Assembly: GCA_023853785.1 (NCBI GenBank) | Contig: JAJIRX010000760.1 | Span: 1-48,748 of the forward strand | Reading direction: 5' to 3' | DNA length: 48,748 nt | DNA from: Psilocybe azurescens | Taxonomy: Eukaryota; Basidiomycota; Agaricomycetes; Agaricales; Agrocybaceae | Shown: piece after piece, positions 22,801 through 31,804 of the stretch | How positions within the stretch are numbered: position 1 is the stretch's first letter | How the letters are laid out: every line of letters begins with the position of its first letter | Notes under the pieces: model-generated | The model's input: only the letters and a program-made list of their open reading frames with translations | What the model was told of the DNA's origin: nothing | Database searches by the model: none | Translations under genes and position numbers: made by a program

Positions 22801-25179
22801 AGAGTGGGCACATCCAGCCCTCAGAGAAATTGGTCTTGCTATCAATGCCATAGTCTTCTATGTCATTGAATACTGATGTGAGTATGCCTACAATATCTGT
22901 AGGTGGTCTGGACTCTATCTCAGATCTTTTATTGGCTGTCTCTGTGTTTTGTTGGACCTGAATGGGTGTTTCATATAGCCGGTTCAGAGTCTTCCACACT
23001 TCATATGGTATTCCATCTAGTCCAGGAGCTTTCCAGTTCGCAGATGCTTTCAGTGCTTGCTCTGTCTCAGAACGAGTGATCTTTGCTGCTAATGCAGTTG
23101 TTTGTGGCATGCTTAATTTGGCTGTTAGTGCCTCAAGAGTGTCATTTGTGCATTCCTTTCTTGTGGGGTCACTCATTGGGGTTTGATTTCCTTCTTCTTG
23201 GAGATTGTTATGATAGTCGCGCATCATGTCTGCCATCTTATCAGAGCGTTTTCATGTGTGCTGGTGTTTCCATGTGTATTAGCGCCTCTGTCCTTCATTG
23301 TATGTAGGTTTTTTAGTGACTGTATTGCATCCCGGGGGTTTTTGCTGTGTTTAACTGTGACCAGTAGCGTCCTATTACTTCGCCCTCTATTCTATTGGTT
23401 ATCATGGCTTTCTTGCGTTTGTGGGAATGCTGGATCTGTTCAAGCTTTTCTATTTCTGTATGTAGTTTATTTGTTTCATTGACTCTGTCCATCTCAGTCT
23501 TGGTCATATCATTGCTTACTTCTTCTAATTTGGACTCTAGGTTACGTATTCTGGTCATCAGCTTGGGGCTCAGTTCTTTCTCACGTTGTGTTGCATACTC
23601 TAGGATGTTTGTCTTGTATGTTTTAAGCATTGTCTGGGGTTGAAGTCAGGTGTTCGTCCTGTCCTCTCTAGTGAGTTCATGCCGTTCTGTAGGTGCCAGC
23701 TTTCTCTTTTAAGTAATCAACATAGACTGGGTCTTTAAGCAAGTGCCTGAGTATTGTCCGCCGTCCTTTACCTATTTCTGGTGCGGTTTCACTTACTACC
23801 CGTACTGAAACAATTTGGTGGTCACTAAGATGGCAGGGTGTTATTTCCCATTCTCTTGCTGTGCTATAAATTTTATTTGTGCAGTAGATTCTGTCTATTC
23901 GGGATTGAGAGCCTGCTGTGCATTGTTGGCGATATGTCCATTTTTGGTGGTTGGGAATGTTCTACGCCATCCATCTGTTATCCTGAGTTCACCTTTCAAG
24001 TCATCAAGTGCATTTACTGTTGCTTCAGGATCATTACCTCCTCTCATTGGGAGCCGGTCTATGCGGTCTTCTACTATATTAAAGTCTCCAGTTACAAGAT
24101 CTGGTTTGTGGCTTGGGTGGGCCTCAAAGTATTGTAGAAGTGTTTCCCAGTATGCTTGATTTTCTCTTGCATTATTGGGAGCATACACATTTAATATGCG
24201 CAGTGTTTCATCTCTGTGAATTTTGATTGTTATTAGTATTGCTCTTCCTGGTATTATCTCCTTGGGTTGTCTCATATTAAATGTGTCTACCATTCTTTTG
24301 TCTATCAGGATTGCTACACCAGCTCTTGCACGTGGGTTGGTGGGGTCAGCTGATTTAAAGATTTTCAGTTGCCTCTCAAAGAGTTGTTGGAGGTTAGTCT
24401 CCCTGGTGTCATCTAGGTGTGCCTCTTGGACCAGTAGTACTCCAATTTTTTGTCGTACATTATTTGTTTTAATTCTACCCATTTCTCATGTGGCTGTTTT
24501 TTATTTCCTGTACTACCATAGCCATTAATATTCAGTGAGGCTATTTTAATGGAGGCTTTTGTTTTTTAACTGAGTTCAGGGTGGTCTGTTGCTGCTGGTC
24601 TAGCTGTTCTGGTGGTGCCGTTTGTGTCTGGTGGCTTGCTGGCTGCCTAGGGTTGGCAGGCACAGCTTGGGGTCTGGGATCTGACCCTTGTCCTTGGTTG
24701 TTCATGGACTGTGTTGGGGAGGTGCGCCCATCATTGTGATGTTTGCATTGGGCAGGAGGGATGTCCTCCTCTCTGACTGTGCTTGAGCACTCCGGGCACG
24801 CTTCCCTACCCTGGGTTGGGTTGCTACCTCTCATCGAACTTGGGGGTTCATTGGGGTTACGGCCGGTAGGCTGGCCTAGAACCTCTCCCACACCCAAGAT
24901 CCTAGTCTCGTCATTATTTTGACCGATATTTTGTACCGTCGGTCGCAGTGTTATAGATTGATGTAATGCAGGTGTCAGTTCTGATGCCCCCAACGTGACA
25001 AGGTTTGTGGGCCAGGTGCTGTACCTCAGCACCTCAGGTGACGCCCTGTCCATAGCTACTAGTAAAGGTGAAATTAAACCGATTTTCTCCAGTCTTTCGC
25101 TTTGGACTTCAGCCTCTCGGCACGGCTTGGTCAAGACTTCAATAAGTCGCCGTTTGTGGCTGGACTCAGCCTTGGGCAT
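19898..25179 (-). pseudogene. LINE ORF2: endonuclease, reverse transcriptase, RNase H
   Basis: From the N-terminus: a polar leader with CPEC...CKHH (24.7 kb); APE endonuclease blocks LNINGYGS, LLVQEAHLDD, LNVYAPNNARENQAYW and LVTGDFNIVEDR (24.5-23.9 kb); a linker; RT with KAPGLDGIPYEVWK, ALDQEKAYDKI, RGVRQGCPLS and FADD (about 22,245-22,256); a Cys-rich segment CQCESCVATGRDLWC (21.25 kb) seen in basidiomycete LINEs; an RNase H-like region with IVTDSR (about 20.74 kb); and a zinc finger CIICNCTETLNHILFEC (20.17 kb). The RNase H start reads AYTGS where YTDGS is usual, and the Glu is not found, so that activity is probably lost. Shifts occur at about 24,440, 23,890, 22,790, 22,160, 21,750, 21,480 and 20,465. 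CG dinucleotides are strikingly rare here. Confidence 0.88.
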
Positions 25180-25436
25180 GCTCTCTACTCGCTTTCCTGT
25201 CCTACAGTGTAGTCAGTATATGTGGGCTAGTAGGTTGTGGACATTTAGCACCCCCTTGTCTTTCTTTGTGAATGTACCTTTTATTCAAGGTTCTGATTAT
25301 ACGGTTATTCCAAAATGTGCATTCACTCATTTTCATCTTACAGATTGTATATGGTTTTAGAGGTGACACATAGTGTTATATATTCACATGTGTAAGTAAA
25401 TATAATATCTAAACGTGCTATAGTCTGGAAACATTT

Positions 25437-27811
25437 TTACCTCAGTAGTTGGCATGACGCCCTAGGTAGACCTCGAGAGCGGCCACAGAAGCTGCCACGT
25501 TGAGGTTCATTGCGGGTCTGGTGGTTTCGGTTCTGGGTTTGGTGTTGGCTTTCATCTTGTTGACGGCGGAGGTAGACCGGGTAGGGAACATTTAGCTGGG
25601 TGACTGCACTTTGTAGAAAAGGGTTCACTCCAGTGGAATGGAGTTTGGCCTCTAGCACGTTGTAGGGGCATAGTCCACTCGGATGGTCAAGGCCATAGCA
25701 GCGGGCACAGGTTGGAAACGCGATAGTGGCCTTGGCTTGTCCATGAGGGGTCCAAACAGATATAGTGCGAATAATTTCAAGCCATACTTGAGAAACTCGG
25801 GATAACTGTCGGGTGTTGCATGTAGATGTGGATTACAATAGCAGGAGGAAGGGGGTGGTTCGCATCACCTGCGTGAATTTAGCATGGATGCTATCAAGCA
25901 CAAATTGGTAGCGCTTCTCCTCTGCTTGAGCAGGTGTATGCACCACACCTGCAAAGATAGTCCTGACTCCGTCCCAGTGCGTGTTAATGAAGGCGCGAAC
26001 CTTAGGCATACCCTCCATGGCTCTGCGCACCCAGGTGACAGGTTCTGCCAGTACCTCCGGATTGTCAGGCTCATAGTCAATCGTTAGCCCTGTGAATGAG
26101 AAGGCGAATTGGGTTATTATTTGATCCCACCTGAAGGCGTAGACTCCAAACTCTGGCGTCCTCCAGTAGACCCTGTTCACAAGGTCATCACGGTCATCCC
26201 GCCGTCAGGTTTGAGACAACCATGGGGAAGACAGGGCGATAAGCCATGTTTCGGGGGGCTGGAGGTGGAGGAAGGGGGCAACGGTGATTCTTCTGTTGTG
26301 GGGGAATAGTTGTTTGACAAAGTCTTTGAGTTGTTGGCACGCTGAGACGAAGTCGTTGTCACGAGAGTCATGGGGGCGTGTACATTAGCACAGGGTTCTT
26401 CCCTTCATTCTCGTCGGCATCGTATTGGGCTGCAGAGCTCAGGGGGAATGGTGCCTTTGAGCTGATTCATGCCTACGCCTTGAGGACGGAGGTGTCCACC
26501 CACTGGGGAGGGCTGGATTTTCAGTCCAGGGGGTAGTTGTGGGACCATCTTCGGGACATGGATGCCGACAGCAGGAGGTTGTTGGCCTTGAGTCTGAGAA
26601 GGATGGGGGTGGTCTTGTTCCTGCTGGGGTCGGCGGGAGGCTGTCTGGGGAGGAGCAGCATTCCCTGATCTGCGCCCATTATGGGAGGTAGACCAGTGTG
26701 CGGGTGGTGCCCCGAACATAAATTCATGTTCTGGATCTCCTGGCGTGGGCATTGTTCGCCGGAGAGAAGGGCCATGTGTCGGGGCTCGGGACACTGCTCG
26801 GACACCTGTTTCATGCACGATATAGGCCTCACGGGCAGAGAGAGGCTGGGCTGGCGGAGGGAGTCCACAGCCATAGCGTCCCTTATCGGTGTAGCTGCTG
26901 CAGATGGAGGGGTGCGGTGTGTTTTGCTTTTGGTAGCAGGCAGGGTGGGGGTGCGAGGGCGACGTGTGCCCCCTTGTGTCAGCGACCCAGAGTCCGTGCT
27001 GATCGGCGGAGGTGAGGGGGAGTACTGAAAGAAAGCGCGTTCCTTGTCCTGTTGAGCTCGATCCAGGGCTGCAAGAGCTGCCGTCGTGAGGGCATGCTGC
27101 GGTGCTGTGGTGTGCGGGTGTCTCTCCTCAAGATCCAAAGTGGACGTCACTCTCTCGAGGACCTCGTCAATGAGGGCTTCATTGGCGGGTGTGTCCATCT
27201 AATTGGGTGTTAGTTGTGTGTGATGAGCAAGTCTGGTGACGACGCACCAGCATGATCTGCCCTGGTGCAGCTGCATCTCCCTCTACGGCACTTGCTGCCT
27301 GTGCAGCATCCTCTCCTAGCCTGGTGTTGGTTGCACGGTGGCCCTTCTGTTAGAGTTGTTAATTTAGTCTGTTGGCTCAAGTAATGCAGCTCTCTCACCT
27401 CGTTGGCTTTCTCAGTGTCTGCAGAGTCTGCAGTTTGGCTCTGGGGAGGGGAGGAGGTCCTCGTCGTCCTGGTGGGGAGGGAGCAGCTAGAGTTTGGGCA
27501 TACGTGAGAACGATTCCCCCTCCGCTCTCGCGGCGTTTAATGGGGCCTCCAGCATTGCTTGCTGCCGGAGAATCGCGTGCCCGTTTCACTGGTTTTGCTT
27601 CTATCAGTGTACTAGTCCAGATGTGTGCATCTCGTGACTTACATTCCCCAGAAGGGCGTGGGCGTAAAACACGATCGGCGACGTTGGTGGCAGTTTCCGT
27701 AGCGAGGGAAGTTGGGGTCTCCGGCCTCAGGTAATTTATTTCATCATTTTCGAGGTCCGTGGGGATGTTTTGTTGGGCTAACGTGCGGCCTTTTCCTTTA
27801 GAGCGTGACAT
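25437..27811 (-). pseudogene. LINE ORF1-like protein with CCHC zinc knuckle
   Basis: LINE ORF1 proteins bind the element RNA. The start MSRSKGKGRT is at 27811. The N-terminal half is low-complexity, rich in Pro, Ser and Thr. The folded part lies at about 26,180-25,440: WDQIITQFAFSF, VTWVRRAMEGMPKVRAFI, then the knuckle FPTCARCYGLDHPSGLCP at about 25.70 kb, a perfect C-X2-C-X4-H-X4-C. Two canonical intron-like gaps restore a readable frame: 27347-27398 (52 bp) and 27199-27247 (49 bp), which would be odd in a retrotransposed copy. Shifts near 27.45, 26.75 and 26.2 kb. The segment is GC- and CpG-rich, unlike ORF2. It could instead be a separate gene trapped between duplications. Confidence 0.65.
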
Positions 27812-28406
27812 TGCGATTGTAAGATCAAAGCAGTGGCGTAGTTTGTGTTGCTGGGATTTTGCGCGTGGACGGAGCGGTGGTGAGGTTTTCGGTGTGAATT
27901 TTGGGGCTGTCGGGCCGTCCCGATACTGTACAGTCTTCTTTGATGGGTACGTGATCTGGGTGGCTTCGCTTCCGGATTAAGCAACATTTGATTTTATTTT
28001 ATTTTTTTTTTTTTTGGGGGGAGCCGAGTTGCTGTAGTCTTTCTGGGATGTATCGGTTCCTTAAGGTTTAAAGCGTTGTTTAGTGCGGCGTTTTGGGTGA
28101 AGGTTTCTTGTTATCTGTGGTAGTCTTTGTGGTTCTACGTAGTTGTGGTAGATTTTTACATGGATCACGTATGCTTTTTATGTATCTCTGGGATCTTTGT
28201 ACATATACATGTCGTTATCCACTTCTACAACGGTGTCTGTGTCTTTTGGGTCGCACTGGGGTGGTTTCGAGGGCCTGTAACGTCTCCCGCCTCGAGCGCT
28301 AGGCATTCGAGGGGAATGCGACAGTTGTGCCCCCGTCCTTGACCTTTTCCTCGGTTTTGCCCGTGGGAAATTTTTTGAATGTGGTGGTTCAGGGTCAAGG
28401 AGCGAC

Positions 28407-28449
28407 TTTTTTTTCGCTTATAAGGCGGACGAGCCCTCTATCTCTCTTT
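28407..28449. repeat. LINE target-site duplication, right copy
   Basis: It matches 19376-19417 and marks the 5' border of the LINE. The T-run here is 8 long against 7 on the left. Confidence 0.8.
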
Positions 28450-28726
28450 CTTCCCAACTTGCATGTTCATTGTCGCCGTGAGAGAAGGCACTATAGACAT
28501 CGGGTTCATAGCGATTCGGATTTGATCACGTCTAGTACGATTGTCGATCTAAAATCTGTTATAGAGATTAAAGAAAACTTGACAAACATTGCAGTCCATA
28601 CAAAGTACACGTAAAGTGTTTGTTATCACGGCGGAGACAGTCGTTTTATAATCACCGATCGAGACTTCGTGTCGTGCATAAACACCGGAAGGACCCCTTC
28701 CATCTGTATCATCGCTTAGTGGTTAT

Positions 28727-28912
28727 ATGGCAGAGCCACTGCCAGAACGGGCACAGACACTCGCCCACATACTCATGCACGAGTTCGACGAGCATAGTCT
28801 AACGACCGCACAACGCACTAGGATGTTAGAAGTAATGATAACGCGGTTGAGGAGGGCTCGTGACACCCTTGAAGGGGCACAGACTCAGAAATCTATGGGT
28901 ACATTCTCATGA
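28727..28912 (+). CDS. Small helical ORF before the RNase H-like gene
   Basis: This 61-residue frame starts MAEPLPERAQTLAHIL and is rich in Arg, Leu and Glu, reading as amphipathic helix. A donor-like GTACAT lies at 28899 and an acceptor TAG at 28961-28963, but splicing them does not keep the frame of the next ORF. So whether it is exon 1 of the RNase H-like gene is open. No homology is recognised. Confidence 0.3.
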   Translation: MAEPLPERAQTLAHILMHEFDEHSLTTAQRTRMLEVMITRLRRARDTLEGAQTQKSMGTFS

Positions 28913-28946
28913 TGCGTCGTCTTTGTGATTTGAATAATGATGGTCA

Positions 28947-29813
28947 TTGCTTCGTTATCGTAGGTCCTTATACCAGCCGACACGCTCGACATTGTATTCG
29001 AATCGACCTCCGATCAGACTCGAAACTACGCCAATGCCTGCGAATATCGGAGAGCTGGACATGATAATGTCGTGCGCTCAGCGAGGCCATCCCGAAAATG
29101 AACGAAGGCTTGCTATTAGAATGCTCAACATCCTGTTTGAAGAGGCCGCAGCTCTACCAGCTCATAAGGCTAAAACAGAAGTCCAATGGCATCTTATCAA
29201 CTACTGGAGGGTTCCGTCTCCTGGCCTCTCGACTTCTCTTCGTCCACTCGTGGCATACACCGACGCCTCGCAGCACGGAATCGGCCTCTTCATCACTTCA
29301 ATAGAGCAGCCCTTTGCGTGGACATGGGTCCGCAATCATCCCAGCATCCCGTACGGGCAGACAGGCGAGATTGTCACGTCGTGGGCCGAGCTCATCGCCG
29401 TTGAGCTGTCTGTGAACACTCTCCTCTTGCATCGCGCTTATGCACGGGCTTCCAAACACATCATCATCCTCTCAGACAACACAGGGGTCGTGGATGCGCT
29501 TTGCAGAGGGTATTGGACGGCAGATTTCGGGCTTCATGATGTGGTGCAGCGTATCCAGAGGAGGTGCGCTGCGCATGGAATCACTTTGGATGTGAGGTGG
29601 ATACCGTCCATCCAAAACACCGCGGATAGCTACTCGAAGGGGAGGTACGACGCGCCGGATGATGTGATGGGCATGATAGATTGGTGGCAGTGGGTGAAGT
29701 TGTATTTCAGGGATGAGGCTAGGATATCAGTAGAAGAAGTTCCCCGCCATTTGAATGGTCTTGTGGTACCAACTGGTCGAGAAGTTCTAGAATATTTTAT
29801 TAATCAAGGCTAG
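28947..29813 (+). CDS. RNase H-like domain protein
   Basis: This open frame of up to 288 residues has no break. It has an RNase H fold signature with all four acidic positions: D106 in AYTDASQHGIGLF, E148 in SWAELIAVELS, D177 in IILSDNTGVV and D227 in NTADSYSKG, in the correct order and spacing. The arrangement, with SDNTGVV and RWIPSIQNTADSYSKG, resembles RNase H domains of retroelement polymerases (DIRS or Ty3-like) more than cellular RNase H. No reverse transcriptase motif is found upstream within 500 bases; that side is the LINE border. Likely start MPANIGELD (29034) or earlier through a 5' exon. It may be a retroelement fragment, or a domesticated gene, since it stays open while its neighbours are broken. 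Confidence 0.6.
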   Translation: MLRYRRSLYQPTRSTLYSNRPPIRLETTPMPANIGELDMIMSCAQRGHPENERRLAIRMLNILFEEAAALPAHKAKTEVQWHLINYWRVPSPGLSTSLRPLVAYTDASQHGIGLFITSIEQPFAWTWVRNHPSIPYGQTGEIVTSWAELIAVELSVNTLLLHRAYARASKHIIILSDNTGVVDALCRGYWTADFGLHDVVQRIQRRCAAHGITLDVRWIPSIQNTADSYSKGRYDAPDDVMGMIDWWQWVKLYFRDEARISVEEVPRHLNGLVVPTGREVLEYFINQG

Positions 29814-29959
29814 TACTTCATGTAGTGACCCAGACAGGGACCTGATTTTTCTTTCGTTTTTTCCCTTCATGTAAGTGAGTACTACAGGTAGTAATCATAG
29901 AGTTCATCGGGGCAACCGGAAATTCAAGTGGCAACATGTGGGCCTTGTGTGTACATTTA

Positions 29960-30001
29960 CGCGTTAGTTATGCGCTAGGTGTGCGCTAGTTGCGCGCTAG
30001 C
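29960..30001. repeat. Tandem array of about 10-bp units
   Basis: Four imperfect 10-bp units based on GCGCTAGTTG are visible. They lie directly before the recognisable part of the second carrier copy and may mark its left breakpoint. Confidence 0.5.
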
Positions 30002-30849
30002 GTGCTCAAGTATGATGAGAATTACGATGATTTGACCTTGACAGAGAAACTGAAGGAGCTCTGGGTGATTCCGATATCGTTCATCATCGTCACCGGCACC
30101 TCGATGGTCGTAGGATGGGTTCTGGGCTGGTGGTTCGGGTTGAGGTGCGTACATTTCATCCTTCCTTCACCTTGTGTTTGTCAGTCTTCTCCCCATTCCC
30201 CCATTCCCCCATTCCCATTCTCATTCTATTCGCCGTTCTACCCACCGTTTCACTCCTTTCGCCCATGTCCAATCTACAAATATCTTCCATAACATTCCAC
30301 ACACCGCTCAACCTTACTCGTCGTCTTTTCTCTCATCTCTTCATCCCTCCGTACCTAATGGACCTCAACTCACACACTCACCCACGTACAGGAGCCTTAT
30401 CATGGCTGCCGCGATGTTCATGAACTCCAACACGCTCCCCATTGCGCCGATACAAGCCTCATCGTCTCGGCAACCCACCTTGCATGGGGCTCGGATGATA
30501 ACAAGAACGCTATGCTTGAACGCACGCTGACGTATTTGATGATGTCCAGTATGCTTGGGATGGAGATATGTGGCTTGTTTTGTTTTGTTTCTTTCTCTCT
30601 ATACCCTACCCCTCTCGTCTACATCCCATCCCTCTTCCCCGTTCCTATCCCTATCCCTATCCCTATCCCTATCCTAGCCAATGTTCACAGGTCAAGTACA
30701 GGTATGGCGCAACCCTCCTCTCGTGGGCAGACACCATCCTTGAACCACCCGCCAACATCTCATCCACAACCACACCGTCGACCTCCATCATCGGACTCGA
30801 CATAATTACTATTGATGCTGTCCCGACGGATTCTCCCCGTACATTATAG
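29990..30849 (+). pseudogene. Auxin efflux carrier-like fragment, second copy
   Basis: It belongs to the same family as 12,656-14,536 but keeps a different portion. A first exon encodes LTEKLKELWVIPISFIIVTG and TSMVVGWVLGWWFGLR, one membrane segment missing from the other copy. A CT-rich intron follows (30145-30391), then RSLIMAAAMFMNSNTLPIA. One A is missing at about 30,450, which shifts the block that should read WGSDDNKNAML. The next donor is damaged (ATATGT for GTATGT, about 30,566). The last exon begins VKYRYGATLLSWADTIL and runs into a stop at 30849. The C-terminal membrane half is absent. Confidence 0.7.
30644..30676. repeat. Hexanucleotide microsatellite
   Basis: About five copies of CCCTAT sit in the degenerate intron of the carrier fragment. 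The unit resembles but is not the fungal telomere repeat (CCCTAA), and it is not at a chromosome end. Confidence 0.7.
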
Positions 30850-31804
30850 ACAAAAACATCTACTCCAGTGGCACAGGAGTGTCTCTATCGGTAGCAGACA
30901 GCGGCCATGAATTCGGCCTCAAATATTACCACCGCCCACATACGAATTGTTCTATGCCAATCTCACTCACTATCAACTGGGATCTTGCAAGAACGACGAC
31001 GCTTGCCTACAGCTACTTCCGTCTCATTACTATGAGGTCCTACGGTATGGTACTCCTCGATAGACACCGACTGCGAACCCAATCCGCATCCGTGCCTTGG
31101 GATTGAGATAGGCTACCCATATCTCAGTTAATCATTGCTCTTCAGTCGGTCAAAAAAGAGGGACGATAGTCGTCAAGCTACCTCTGCCACATAAACATGG
31201 TTTCAGCACGTGTTTTCGTCACGCTGCAAACGCTGTCTTTTGAGCTTCTGCGATAGAAGCTACAATCCATCCACGCTCATCGCCGCTGGTTCTGTGCAAT
31301 TGTAAAGGGGGTCGGGGAAGGCCCGGCGGGATCCAATATGCAGACTATTACCGACAAGCTTGGTAGACTATGGTCCACCTTCGATCGTGGGTGTTGATTA
31401 GTGTACAAATCTATGCAAATTGTCGTTGATTATAGTCCACCTTAGAATTCAATAATTGTTCCGTGCCAAATATAGACGAACGTAATTAATATTCCAAGGT
31501 GGAAGCGTTGAAACTAGAATTTCGTAACACAAAACAGTCTACTGAAAGAAGATAACGTCTTGTTACCAAAACCCGGCGGATATATTCTCATTGCCTGTCA
31601 TCCTCCGGTTCCTGCTAACAACCTCACCAATTATCCGCATTAGAACCTTCTTCTCATATAAAAGGTCTTTAAATCGTCTCCCAGTACCCTCCAAAGCGGT
31701 TCTCTGAGTTGCGTCAGCCAATCCAGACCACAATTGACGGGATTATCTATTGAAGCTCTGCCCACGGCGATGCAAAGGGCCATCACCAAATTTTCCCTCT
31801 TCAG
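30850..31804. other. Gap without a recognised gene
   Basis: An open frame at 30,879-31,106 (plus strand, contains ADSGHEFGLKYYHRPH) is unidentified and has no supporting introns. The rest is AT-rich, with a loosely repeated TATGGTCCACCTT / TATAGTCCACCTT at about 31,370 and 31,432. Confidence 0.35.

Larger units (their letters stand above)
19418..28406 (-). mobile_element. Tad-like LINE retrotransposon (non-LTR)
   Basis: The element lies on the minus strand. Its 3' end is a poly(A) tract, seen as 14 Ts at 19415-19428, beside the left target duplication. The 5' end is placed at 28406 by the right duplication. Content in transcription order: 5' leader, ORF1-like gene with a CCHC knuckle, then ORF2 with APE endonuclease, reverse transcriptase, a Cys-rich segment, RNase H and a zinc finger. 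A second A-rich tract (minus strand) lies at 27990-28016 near the 5' end. It might be the tail of a small older fragment, which would make this a composite. Frame breaks make autonomous activity unlikely. Confidence 0.82.

Noticed and set aside
24541..25179. Independent host gene in the leader of LINE ORF2
   Set aside because: It runs directly up to the endonuclease domain on the same strand with shared base composition and a polar, Pro/Gln-rich linker, so it fits the N-terminal part of ORF2.
30644..30676. CCCTAT repeats as interstitial telomere sequence
   Set aside because: The fungal telomere unit is CCCTAA/TTAGGG; this is a different hexamer inside a degenerate intron.
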